DNA of 64,000 nucleotides from Thioclava arctica. GTDB lineage: Bacteria; Pseudomonadota; Alphaproteobacteria; Rhodobacterales; Rhodobacteraceae. Below, piece by piece: positions 25,631 to 34,122 of this stretch. The translations under genes were made by a program, and so were the position numbers. The stretch lies in the NCBI RefSeq assembly GCF_040892615.1, contig NZ_JBFRYC010000003.1, forward strand, positions 372,001-436,000, written 5' to 3'. The notes below the pieces were generated by a model that ran no database searches, was not told the origin of the DNA, and saw only the letters and a program-made list of their open reading frames with translations. The number at the start of each line of letters is the position of its first letter. The first letter of the stretch is position 1.

Positions 25631-26800
25631 AGACATAAGGCGGCGCGCCGCGGCGCGTCCGGCGTGGCGTCCGGAGGCCAGACACGCGGTGAGCAGATAG
25701 CCTCCGGTCGGGGCCTCCCAATCCAGCATCTCTCCGGCAGCGAAAACGCCGGGCAAAGTGGTGAGTTCAAGATCATCGCTGAGGCTGTCCCACGCGATGC
25801 CGCCAGCGCTGGAGATCGCCTCGGATAGCGGGCGTGGCGGGCCAAGCGGCACGGGCAGCGATTTGATCCTTGCGGCCAATCTCTGGGGATCGGTTGGCAA
25901 GGGGCGGCCCCATTCCATCGCGAGCGCCAGTTTGACCGGGTCAAGTTTGGCCCCGCGGCGCAGGCGGTTGGACAGGCTTTGTTTGGGCGAGATTGAGCAG
26001 AGTCGCTGGGTGAGGGTGTCGATGTCGATATCTGGCGCGAGGTCGAGCTGCAGCGGCGCGCCCGCGCGCAATTGCGCTGCGATCTGATAGATGCCGCCAC
26101 CTTCGATGCCGCGTTTAGACAGGACAAATTCGCCGCGAGAGCGACCAGTCGGTATGATCAAGGCAGCGCCTTTGACGGGCTGGCCGAGATGGGCGTGCAT
26201 ATGATCGGACCAGTCGATGTGAAAGCCCATATTGGCGGGTTGGAAGGGCGTGATCGCAACCCCTTTGCCCGCCAGCCACGCCACCCAAGCCGCATCCGAC
26301 CCAAGGCGCGGCCAACTGGCGCCGCCAAGCGTCAGCACCGTGGTATCGGGGTGTAAGGTCTTGCGGCCCTCAGGCGTGTCAAAGACGAGCGCCGCGCCAT
26401 CAAACCCTTGCCAGCGCCAACGCGTGCGGATCGAAACACCAAGCCCGGTGAGTCGCGCAATCCAAGCGCGCAGTAATGGCGAGGCCTTCATGCCACTTGG
26501 AAAGACGCGCCCTGTTGAACCCGCGAATAGATCGATCCCGAGATCGCGCGCAAATTCCTGCACTTGATCGGGCCCGAAGGGGCGGGTGATTGCAGCGATT
26601 TGCGGGTGTGAATAGTGCGATAGGAATGTTTCGAGCGGCTCCTGTTTGGTTAGGTTCAACCCCGATTTCCCCGCCATCAGGAATTTGCGCGCAAGGGTGG
26701 GTTTTGCCTCGATCAGCGTTACATCGGCGCCTGCGCGCGCCAATTCCTCGGCCGCCATCATGCCCGCCGGGCCGCCGCCAATGACCAGTGCCGTTTTCAT
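25619..26800 (-). CDS. FAD-dependent oxidoreductase, HI0933/TIGR03862 type
   Basis: A 393-residue flavoprotein. The FAD-binding Rossmann motif is at the N-terminus (VIGGGPAGMMAAEELARAGA), followed by GKSGLNLTKQEPLETF, a HI0933-family mark. TTVLTLGGASWPRLGSD and the C-terminal TLPGVFAAGEMLDWEAPTGG close the domain. The reaction is unknown for the whole family. Its start overlaps the holA stop by four bases, making it the last gene of the leuS-lptE-holA unit. Confidence 0.88.
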   Translation of the reverse strand: MKTALVIGGGPAGMMAAEELARAGADVTLIEAKPTLARKFLMAGKSGLNLTKQEPLETFLSHYSHPQIAAITRPFGPDQVQEFARDLGIDLFAGSTGRVFPSGMKASPLLRAWIARLTGLGVSIRTRWRWQGFDGAALVFDTPEGRKTLHPDTTVLTLGGASWPRLGSDAAWVAWLAGKGVAITPFQPANMGFHIDWSDHMHAHLGQPVKGAALIIPTGRSRGEFVLSKRGIEGGGIYQIAAQLRAGAPLQLDLAPDIDIDTLTQRLCSISPKQSLSNRLRRGAKLDPVKLALAMEWGRPLPTDPQRLAARIKSLPVPLGPPRPLSEAISSAGGIAWDSLSDDLELTTLPGVFAAGEMLDWEAPTGGYLLTACLASGRHAGRAAARRLMSSPD

Positions 26801-27819
26801 CGCCGTGCCAGCATGGCCAGCCGCATCAGCGTGCGTTCGATCACCGCCATTTGCGGTGCCCGCGACGCCGAGCGCAGGGTCAGATCGGCCTCGACCAGAT
26901 CCTTGAGCGCGGTTTCCAGTTTGAACATGCCCCAGCTCTGCGCCTGACGCTGCATCTTGTCGCGGCGTGGCCCAAAGATGGGCGGGCGGATGCGCGCAAT
27001 TCCCGAACCGGGCCCGGCCGGGTCCGAGGCCGCCGCATGCAGCGCGCGAAAATGGCGCAGCGCCATGATCGTCAGCAGCACCGGCTGCACACCCTGACTC
27101 TCGAGCCGCTGCATCACCGGGCCAAGTTCGGGCGCGCGCCCGTCAGCCACGATTTCGAGCACATCATCGACGCCTGCCTCGACCGACGAGGGCGCACAGG
27201 CGGCGACATCGGCGGGACTCAGCGCGGCTTCGTCGCCATATTTATACAGCGAAATCTTCTCTACCGTCTGGCGGAAATCACCGGGATCGAGCGCGCGCGA
27301 CAAAGCCAACAGATCGGTCATCGCCTCGGCGCTGATATCGCGCAGCCCCGCGCGGCGCAGGATATCCTCGATCTCTTCGCGCGAGGGCGGGTCGTCGTAA
27401 ATGCCGACCGCATAGGCGCTGGAATGGCCCTCAAACGCCTTGCGCAGCTTCGATTTTGCGGTAAGCGATCCGGCGGTGACGACGATGCGCGCATCGCCTT
27501 CGCGCCATTCCGACAGCGCCGTCGTGATCGCGTCGGTCACGGTTTCGGTGGCATCTTCGAGAAAGGCGACGCGCAGGCCGGGGAAGAACCCGACCTCTTT
27601 GATCGCATCCAACAGCAGCGAGGGGGATTTGCGCAGATCGGCCCCCGCAATTCGGGTCAGGCGCATTTCTTCTTCGCCTTGCGGGCCGATCAGGGCGGCG
27701 ATCACCTCTTGGCGACGCAGGGCCACGCGCATTGCATCCCCGCCATAGATCAGCAGGCCGGTGCGGTCGGGGTCGGGCTTGGCGAAATAGCGCGCTGCGG
27801 CAGCCCCGGCCAGTTTCAT
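26797..27819 (-). CDS. holA: DNA polymerase III delta subunit HolA
   Basis: A 340-residue clamp-loader subunit that opens the beta sliding clamp. It shows the HolA layout: an N-terminal domain with LLIYGGDAMRVALRRQEVIA, the central FFPGLRVAFLEDA and RIVVTAGSLTAKSKLRKAFE, and a helical C-terminal domain with LLTIMALRHFRALH. The ATG at 27819 overlaps the lptE stop (ATGA); the longer open frame upstream is the lptE antisense frame. The placement after leuS and lptE is the usual alphaproteobacterial and gammaproteobacterial order. Confidence 0.93.
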   Translation of the reverse strand: MKLAGAAAARYFAKPDPDRTGLLIYGGDAMRVALRRQEVIAALIGPQGEEEMRLTRIAGADLRKSPSLLLDAIKEVGFFPGLRVAFLEDATETVTDAITTALSEWREGDARIVVTAGSLTAKSKLRKAFEGHSSAYAVGIYDDPPSREEIEDILRRAGLRDISAEAMTDLLALSRALDPGDFRQTVEKISLYKYGDEAALSPADVAACAPSSVEAGVDDVLEIVADGRAPELGPVMQRLESQGVQPVLLTIMALRHFRALHAAASDPAGPGSGIARIRPPIFGPRRDKMQRQAQSWGMFKLETALKDLVEADLTLRSASRAPQMAVIERTLMRLAMLARR

Positions 27820-28310
27820 TGCGGCAGGCTCGACGCTTGCGCCAGCAACCGCGTCACGATCTGATCGCCGAGAATGCGCATCAGGCGGCGATGGGCGTCT
27901 TGCTCGGCGGATTGCGTGGCAACAATGGTGCCAGTTGCCGACCATGAGGTGAAGGAATTCACTCGTCCCGTCAGCAACACCGCATCGCTGGCGGCATCGC
28001 GCAGCGTGTAATCGACCGTGCCGGTGAGTTGATAGCGCGTGGTGGCGTTATCGGGTGATATCCCCTGGCCCGCAGCACTGGTCTCGATCCTATAGCCAAG
28101 GCGATAGCGCGCCGGATTGGCTGGGCCGAGGCGTGCTTGCAGATGTGTCACCAGTTCAAACGCATCCGGGCTGTCGGGCGCATCAGGAGACACGCCGTTC
28201 AGCAGCTTGGCCGCGCCACCTTGGGGGCCATAGGCCGGGGTGAAGCCGCACGCGCTCAACCCCAGCGCGCCGCCGGTGAGCAAGAAGGTTCTTCGGTTAG
28301 ATGACCACAT
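27816..28310 (-). CDS. lptE: LPS-assembly lipoprotein LptE
   Basis: A 164-residue outer-membrane lipoprotein that plugs the LptD barrel and helps place lipopolysaccharide on the surface. The signal peptide ends in the lipobox LSAC (Cys21) and is followed by GFTPAYGPQG, the usual LptE opening. The body has the alternating strands and long helix expected (RYRLGYRIET, TGTVDYTLRDAASD). Its start lies 14 bases inside leuS, and its stop overlaps holA, so translation is coupled on both sides. Confidence 0.92.
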   Translation of the reverse strand: MWSSNRRTFLLTGGALGLSACGFTPAYGPQGGAAKLLNGVSPDAPDSPDAFELVTHLQARLGPANPARYRLGYRIETSAAGQGISPDNATTRYQLTGTVDYTLRDAASDAVLLTGRVNSFTSWSATGTIVATQSAEQDAHRRLMRILGDQIVTRLLAQASSLPQ

Positions 28311-30855
28311 TGACGATGCGCCCCGGCACGACGATGAGTTTCTTGGGCTGACCTCCTGCCAGCGCCTTGACGACATGTTCGTCGGCCAGCGCCAGCTTTT
28401 CAACCTCTTCCTTTGGCATGTCCACCGGCACGGTCAGTTCCGAGCGCCGCTTGCCATTGACCTGAATGGGCAGCGTGACGCTGTCTTCGACCAGCAGCGC
28501 AGGGTCGGCCACCGGCCAGCGCGCGCCACTCACGAATCCCTCACCGCCCAGCATTTGCCAGATATCCTCGGCCAGATGGGGCACCATAGGTGCCATCAAC
28601 TGCGCCATCAGCTTCATTGCAGCCTGCTTGGTTTCGGCTCCGGCTTTCGACTTGGACAGGGTGTTGGTCAGCGCGTAAAGCGACGCCACCGCCTTGTTGA
28701 AAGTGAATCCTTCGATCGAGCGGGTGATCTCGTCCACCGTTTTGTTGGCGGCTTTCAACAGCGCCAGATCCTCGGCCGTATCGGCAGGCGCTGCCGAGGT
28801 GGCGATCTCATCGGCGATTCGATGCAGGCGGTTGAGGAATTTCGACGTGGCCTCAGCCCCGGCTGCCGTCCATTCCACGTCGCGTTCTGGCGGACTGTCT
28901 GACATCACGAAGAATCGCGCGGTATCGGCGCCGAACGCGGCGATGATATTCATCGGATCGACGACGTTCTTCTTGGATTTCGACATTTTCGCCGAGGGGA
29001 TGATTTCGACGGTCTCGCCGGTGGCCTTCAGCTTGCCGTCCTCGACCTCTTCGGGGAGGTGATAGACCGGGCGGTTCTTGGCGTCGCGCGTCTGATAGAT
29101 CTCATGCGTGACCATGCCCTGCGTGAACAGGGCGTTGAACGGCTCGATTGCTTGCGCGGGCAGATGCCCGGTTTTCGCCATCGCGCGCGCGAAAAAGCGC
29201 GAATAGAGCAGGTGCAGGATCGCGTGCTCGATGCCGCCGATATATTGATCGACATTCATCCAATAGGCGGCCTCAGTCAGATCGGTCGGCGTGGCGGCAT
29301 GGGGCGAGGTGAAGCGCGCGTAGTACCACGACGAATCGACGAAGGTATCCATCGTGTCAGTTTCGCGTTGCGCGGGTGCGCCGCATTTCGGGCAGGCGCA
29401 GTCACGCCAGCTCGGGTGACGATCCAGCGGGTTGCCGGGAATCGAGAAATCGATCGGCGCGCCGTCCTGATCGTAGGGCAATTCGACGGGCAAGTTCTCT
29501 TTCTTCTCGGGCACGACGCCGCACGCCGCACAATGCACGACCGGGATCGGGCAGCCCCAATAGCGCTGGCGCGACAGCCCCCAATCGCGCAGGCGGAACT
29601 TGGTCACGCCCTGGCCGATGCCGTTTTCCTCACAGAATGCGATGGCGCTGGCCACACCGTCTTCGCCGGTCTGAACCTCGTCACCCGCGAAGCCCGCGAT
29701 GTAGCGGACCTTCTCGGATTTCAGCGGCACGAATTCGGCAGCGGGGTAGTTGCCCTCAAGCGGCTCGAACACCGGCACGATGGGCAATTCGTATTTCGTC
29801 GCGAATTCAAAATCGCGCGCATCATGGGCCGGGCAGCCGAAAATCGCGCCGGTGCCGTAATCCATCAGAATGAAATTCGCGATCCAGACGGGCAGCTCGA
29901 CCTCGGTGTTAAGCGGGTGACGCACGCGGATGCCAGTGTCCATCCCCAGCTTTTCAGCGGTTTCGATGGCCTCTTCGGTGGTGCCACCAGCGCGGCATTT
30001 CGCGACAAACGCCGCGATTTCGGGATTGTGGCGTTCCAGATGCTTGGCGAGCGGGTGATCGGGTGAGATCGCAGCGAAACTTGCACCCAGCAGAGTGTCG
30101 GGGCGTGTGGTGTAGACCTCGAGCGATTCGAACCCGTCGGGCGCGCCCTTGGTCGAGAACGCGAATTGCAGACCGCGCGATTTGCCGATCCAGTTGGCCT
30201 GCATCAGGCGCACCTTTTCGGGCCAATCCTTGAGCCCGTCGAGCGCATCCAGCAATTCTTCAGAGTAATCCGAAATCTTGAAGAACCACTGCGTCAGTTC
30301 GCGCCGCTCGACCGCCGCGCCGGACCGCCAGCCCTTGCCGTCGATCACCTGCTCATTGGCCAGCACAGTCATGTCGACCGGGTCCCAGTTCACCACCGCA
30401 TTCTTGCGATAGACCAGACCCGCAGCGAGCATGTCGATGAACATCGCCTGTTGCTGGCCGTAATAGTCCGGGTCACAGGTCGCAAATTCGCGCGTCCAGT
30501 CCAGCGAGAAGCCAAGCGGGCGCATCTGGTCCTTCATGTCGGCGATATTGGAATAGGTCCAGTCCTTGGGGTGGCCGCCGCGTTCCATCGCGGCGTTTTC
30601 AGCGGGCATTCCGAAGGCATCCCAGCCCATCGGATGCAGCACCGAAAATCCCTGCGCCATCTTATAGCGTGCGACCACATCGCCCATCGTGTAATTGCGC
30701 ACATGGCCCATATGGATGCGCCCCGAGGGGTAGGGGAACATCTCGAGCACGTAGTATTTCGGACGGGCCGGATCGTGACGCGCGGCGAATAGCTGCGCTG
30801 CGTCCCAGGCTTTTTGCCATTTGGCTTCGCTTTGGCTTGGTTCGTAGCGCGACAT
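28297..30855 (-). CDS. leuS: Leucyl-tRNA synthetase
   Basis: An 852-residue class I aminoacyl-tRNA synthetase. HIGH appears as SGRIHMGHVRNYTMGD at about residue 47, the editing domain as TTRPDTLLGASFAAISPDHP, the zinc-type insert as CPKCGAPAQRETDTMDTFVD, and KMSKS as SAKMSKSKKNVVDP near residue 622. I use the ATG at 30855 (MSRYEPSQSEAKW), with GAGGG seven bases ahead; an in-frame ATG at 30876 is an alternative. It is the first gene of the leuS-lptE-holA-flavoprotein operon. Confidence 0.97.
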   Translation of the reverse strand: MSRYEPSQSEAKWQKAWDAAQLFAARHDPARPKYYVLEMFPYPSGRIHMGHVRNYTMGDVVARYKMAQGFSVLHPMGWDAFGMPAENAAMERGGHPKDWTYSNIADMKDQMRPLGFSLDWTREFATCDPDYYGQQQAMFIDMLAAGLVYRKNAVVNWDPVDMTVLANEQVIDGKGWRSGAAVERRELTQWFFKISDYSEELLDALDGLKDWPEKVRLMQANWIGKSRGLQFAFSTKGAPDGFESLEVYTTRPDTLLGASFAAISPDHPLAKHLERHNPEIAAFVAKCRAGGTTEEAIETAEKLGMDTGIRVRHPLNTEVELPVWIANFILMDYGTGAIFGCPAHDARDFEFATKYELPIVPVFEPLEGNYPAAEFVPLKSEKVRYIAGFAGDEVQTGEDGVASAIAFCEENGIGQGVTKFRLRDWGLSRQRYWGCPIPVVHCAACGVVPEKKENLPVELPYDQDGAPIDFSIPGNPLDRHPSWRDCACPKCGAPAQRETDTMDTFVDSSWYYARFTSPHAATPTDLTEAAYWMNVDQYIGGIEHAILHLLYSRFFARAMAKTGHLPAQAIEPFNALFTQGMVTHEIYQTRDAKNRPVYHLPEEVEDGKLKATGETVEIIPSAKMSKSKKNVVDPMNIIAAFGADTARFFVMSDSPPERDVEWTAAGAEATSKFLNRLHRIADEIATSAAPADTAEDLALLKAANKTVDEITRSIEGFTFNKAVASLYALTNTLSKSKAGAETKQAAMKLMAQLMAPMVPHLAEDIWQMLGGEGFVSGARWPVADPALLVEDSVTLPIQVNGKRRSELTVPVDMPKEEVEKLALADEHVVKALAGGQPKKLIVVPGRIVNVVI

Positions 30856-30940
30856 ATCTAGGCCCTCATCGGTCATATTCTGCGCAGGCTTGCTACACCG
30901 CGCGCGGGGGCAAGGTCCAGCCACCGCTGACATGCGCGCA

Positions 30941-30974
30941 GAAATAACCCCGCCAGAGACAGGCTCGGGCGGGG
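30941..30974 (-). terminator. Terminator between the DUF3576 gene and leuS
   Basis: Read leftward, CCCCGCC (30974-30968) pairs with GGCGGGG (30954-30948), and the loop contains a further GAG/CTC pairing. TTATTTCT follows. The element separates the DUF3576 gene from leuS. Confidence 0.75.
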
Positions 30975-31007
30975 CGGAAAATGCGTGCGGGTGGTTAGGG
31001 CCCCCGG

Positions 31008-31508
31008 TTACAGCTTCGAATCACGAATCCGCAGTTGGCGGGCGCGCGTCAGGATCGCGTCTTCGACCGCGCGTTGCGTATCAGCCGAAACCGGACCGCT
31101 GCGCGTGCGCAGCGACACTTTCAACGAACGCGCATCCAGCGCCGGATCGGTCACATAAACAGTCGCCTTATACGCACGACCGCCGCCCGGAGGCGTGCCA
31201 TATCCCGTCACGATCACGCCCGAGAACGGATCGACCTCTTGGATGGGTAGGAAATCAAGCACGTCCAGCGACGCCTGCCAAAGGTATTTGTTTACCTCGA
31301 CGGTGATGTTCGGGTCGCCGCCGCCATTAAAGAGGTCCCAAATCTTGGTCTGCTTGCGCGCGTTGGCCTCGTTCGTGGGCTGTTTCGCCTTTGCGGCGTC
31401 TTCCGGGCTTGCCGAAAAAAGCTTGCCACTAGAGGTGCCGCCGCAAGCAGAGAGTGCGAGGCTAAGGCCAAGAGCTGCGGTGATGTGCAAAAGACGTCTG
31501 CTGATCAT
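31008..31508 (-). CDS. DUF3576 lipoprotein
   Basis: A 166-residue predicted lipoprotein with lipobox LSAC (Cys22). The body contains KIWDLFNGGGDPNITVEVNK, SLDVLDFLPIQEVDPFSG and a C-terminal stretch with TQRAVEDAILTRARQLRI, the pattern of DUF3576 proteins, which in alphaproteobacteria sit immediately upstream of leuS. Function is unknown; position next to lptE-containing genes hints at an envelope role. A terminator lies between it and leuS. Confidence 0.85.
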   Translation of the reverse strand: MISRRLLHITAALGLSLALSACGGTSSGKLFSASPEDAAKAKQPTNEANARKQTKIWDLFNGGGDPNITVEVNKYLWQASLDVLDFLPIQEVDPFSGVIVTGYGTPPGGGRAYKATVYVTDPALDARSLKVSLRTRSGPVSADTQRAVEDAILTRARQLRIRDSKL

Positions 31509-31795
31509 GAGGCGCTGTTCCTGTCGGCTCGCTAGAGTTTCTTGTTTCGTCTCTAGCCTATGGCCCTCAGAGCGACAAGGATTTTCCGGGTCCTACACGT
31601 CTTGTCGTCAAACAAGGCCATGCAGAGCGCGAAAATGACTGTGACAAGTCTGCACCATCCTGCGGGGCTTTGCTCTGGGCGCTGCGCTTTGAGTTGCATT
31701 GCATGGCGCTTGGAGAGAGAACAGCGTCATACCCAATTCGGACTTCCCCGGAGTTGGGGGTTACCTTTAGTTTTAAAAGAAGATGAGGGAAAACG

Positions 31796-32731
31796 ATGAA
31801 AAAGGTTCTCTTCGCGACAACCGCTCTTGTGCTGTCGGCTGGCTTCGCGTCCGCTGACGTGACTCTGTCGGGCTACGGCCGTTTCGGTCTGCAGTATAAC
31901 GACGGCCGTACCACCGCGGGCGTGTTTGACCCGACCTTGGCGGAAACCACCGTCGAAAGCCGTATGCGCTTGAACATCGACGCTTCGAAAGAAACCGACG
32001 GCGGCGTGACCTTCGGTGGCCGTATTCGCGTTCAGTACGACAACGACAGTGCTTCTGGCTCGTCTGACCTGAACGCCGCTATGATGTATGCTTCGTTCGG
32101 CGGTTTCCGTATGGAAGTCGGCAACGCCAACCAGGCGATGGACTCGGCTCCGCTGGTTTATGCTTCGGAACTCGGCCTCGTGTCCTCGTCCTTCGGTGAC
32201 ATCCAGTCCGGCTTCTTCGCCTACAATACCGGTGCTTACTCCGACACCAACCGCATGGGCGTGTCGGCTTCCTACTCGATGGGTGCATTCAGCGGTATGG
32301 TGTCGTACATCAACCCCGACCAGACCCTCAAGTCGCTGGGCGCTCGGAAAGCTGAATCGTCGCTGTACGTTGCATATGCTTCGGGCCCGCTCACCGTTTC
32401 TGCGGCTGGCACCTGGAACGCCAAAGGCGTTGACGGCGCTGACATCGCCTTCATCGGTGCTGCTTACCAAGTCAACGACGCAGTCAACGTCGGCCTGAAC
32501 TACACGGACGAACTTGTTGGCGAAACCATCGTTGGCTACGGTAGCTACAAAATGGGTGCAACCACCCTGCGCGGCTACATCGCTAACAACAGCGCTGCTG
32601 GCAACGCAACCGACACCGCTTACGGTATCGGCGCTGACTACGACCTCGGCGGTGCGACCCTGCTTGGTGGCATCCAAAAAGGTTACGCGAAAGAAACCGT
32701 TGCTGACTTCGGTGTGAAATTCGCATTCTAA
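31796..32731 (+). CDS. Outer-membrane porin (alphaproteobacterial, porin_4 type)
   Basis: A 311-residue protein with signal peptide MKKVLFATTALVLSAGFASA and a mature part of alternating beta strands typical of 16-stranded general porins (VTLSGYGRFGLQYNDGRTTA, RMRLNIDASKETDGGVTFGG), ending with the aromatic residue Phe in FGVKFAF, the BAM recognition signal. Codon use is unusually uniform (for example GGC, CGT, GAC), as in highly expressed genes. GATGAGGGAAAACG supplies the ribosome-binding site, and a strong terminator follows. It diffuses small solutes; selectivity is unknown. Confidence 0.93.
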   Translation: MKKVLFATTALVLSAGFASADVTLSGYGRFGLQYNDGRTTAGVFDPTLAETTVESRMRLNIDASKETDGGVTFGGRIRVQYDNDSASGSSDLNAAMMYASFGGFRMEVGNANQAMDSAPLVYASELGLVSSSFGDIQSGFFAYNTGAYSDTNRMGVSASYSMGAFSGMVSYINPDQTLKSLGARKAESSLYVAYASGPLTVSAAGTWNAKGVDGADIAFIGAAYQVNDAVNVGLNYTDELVGETIVGYGSYKMGATTLRGYIANNSAAGNATDTAYGIGADYDLGGATLLGGIQKGYAKETVADFGVKFAF

Positions 32732-32753
32732 TCCTTACGGATAGAACGAATGG

Positions 32754-32785
32754 AAGAGCGGGCCTTGTGCCCGCTCTTTTCTTTT
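32754..32785 (+). terminator. Rho-independent terminator after the porin gene
   Basis: AAGAGCGGGC pairs perfectly with GCCCGCTCTT (10 pairs) around the loop CTTGT, followed by TTCTTTT. It begins 23 bases after the porin stop and is the strongest terminator in the window. Confidence 0.93.
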
Positions 32786-32828
32786 GTGCGCCAAGCGTGT
32801 TTTCTGCACGCAAACAAGGAGGCGCAAA

Positions 32829-33482
32829 ATGGGACTGGCCCAGATCAAGGACCGCATCGCAACCGCCGAGACCCGCGCCGGACGTGCGCCCGGATCGGTG
32901 CAGTTGATTGCCGTGTCCAAAGTGCAGCCACCCGAGCGGGTTGAAGCGGTGCTGCGCGAGGGCCATCGCCTGTTTGGCGAGAATTACGTTCAGGAAGCGC
33001 AGGGCAAATGGCCCGATTGGCGCGCTGAATTTCCCGGCTGCGCGGTGCATATGATCGGCCCGTTGCAAACAAACAAAGCGAAAATTGCCGTTGAGCTGTT
33101 CGAGGCGATCCACACGCTCGATCGGCCCTCGCTGGCGAAAAAGCTGGCCGGGCTGGCGCAGACGCGCGGGGCCTCGCCCGATCTGTTCGTGCAGGTCAAT
33201 ACCGGAAGCGAGCCGCAAAAGGCCGGTGTGCTGCCCGATGATCTGGATCGATTCGTAACGGAGGCACAGGCCTTGGATCTGCCGGTGAAAGGGCTGATGT
33301 GTATTCCGCCCGAGGGTGAAGACCCCGCCCCCCATTTCGCGATGCTGGCTGCGATGGCCGCGCGCAATGGGCTGGAACAGCTTTCGATGGGGATGAGTTC
33401 CGACTTTGAAGCCGCGATTGCGGCGGGGGCGACCCATGTACGGGTTGGCTCGGCTATTTTTGGCGCGCGGGATTATTCCTAG
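32829..33482 (+). CDS. YggS/PLPBP family pyridoxal-phosphate homeostasis protein
   Basis: A 217-residue single-domain PLP-binding protein with an alanine-racemase-like N-terminal barrel. LIAVSKVQP places the PLP lysine at residue 31. GENYVQEAQGK, HMIGPLQTNKAK, and the C-terminal LSMGMSSDFEAAIAAGATHV with VRVGSAIFGAR are all family marks. It balances free PLP and amino-acid pools and has no known enzymatic activity. I use the ATG at 32829 with AGGAGG upstream, not the longer frame. Confidence 0.95.
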   Translation: MGLAQIKDRIATAETRAGRAPGSVQLIAVSKVQPPERVEAVLREGHRLFGENYVQEAQGKWPDWRAEFPGCAVHMIGPLQTNKAKIAVELFEAIHTLDRPSLAKKLAGLAQTRGASPDLFVQVNTGSEPQKAGVLPDDLDRFVTEAQALDLPVKGLMCIPPEGEDPAPHFAMLAAMAARNGLEQLSMGMSSDFEAAIAAGATHVRVGSAIFGARDYS

Positions 33483-33547
33483 GCTTTGTCGCGGGCGGTG
33501 AGTTCTGGCGTCAGCAGCGAGTGGCGAAGCCGATGAAAGACCCGTGC

Positions 33548-33800
33548 CTAGATCCTCGGCTTGCGGATCGAATTGTGGTTGCTGCAGACGCCACGCCCAT
33601 TGCCGCAGGTGACATAATAGGGCGCACCACAGGTGGCGCAGACCAGTAGGCCAGAAAGCAGGTGTCGACGACGATGGCATCGATCCGGCGATTAGGCATG
33701 GCTTTCAGGCACTGCCGGATGCCATGCCCGAAAGCCTGGGCTATGTCCGCGTCTAAGTCGGACGCTGTGCGGGCGTAGATGATGACACTTTGGGGGGAAG
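33548..33800 (-). pseudogene. Remains of a large serine recombinase
   Basis: Two pieces lie on the minus strand in different frames. The upstream piece reads SPQSVIIYARTASDLDADIA (33795-33736), which resembles the resolvase N-terminus (YARxSSD with catalytic Ser). After about 100 bases, frame-shifted, comes LLSGLLVCATCGAPYYVTCG and VCSNHNSIRKPRI ending at a stop (33548), which matches the zinc beta-ribbon near the C-terminus of large serine recombinases. The catalytic and recombinase core (about 250 residues) is missing. This is a decayed internal-deletion relic with no intact start. Confidence 0.6.
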
Positions 33801-34122
33801 CTGATTGTTGGGTTCCTTTGCGGGTGGTGATGTGGGGGCGGCCACGACGGCCTCTTGCGAAAGCCCCGATGGATTAGGCGACGCGCATTCACGAACGGCT
33901 GAGCAAAATGGTGGTGAAATGTCGCATAGGCGTGTTATTGCCGAGTTCGAAACAGGTGGCTTGCCACAATTTCTGTTTCGGCATATTGAGCGCCACCCCT
34001 CTAGGTTGAAATTCTAGCGCCGTGCTTTGAAATACAGGTCTCCTGGCATTTCGTTCTTGAAACAATTGCTGTTCAAACTGGCCCAGATTGGCCCGTGAAA
34101 TTTCAGGACCAATTATAACTCC
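33801..34122. other. Gene-poor stretch before the histidine kinase
   Basis: No frame has convincing coding character. The part adjoining the serine-recombinase relic may be its eroded upstream end (a minus-strand reading FARGRRGRPHITTRK is continuous with SPQSVIIYAR). The rest carries the leader of the kinase gene. Confidence 0.4.

Noticed and set aside
29059..30066. 335-codon plus-strand open frame
   Set aside because: Antisense to leuS with no ribosome-binding site and no recognisable motif.
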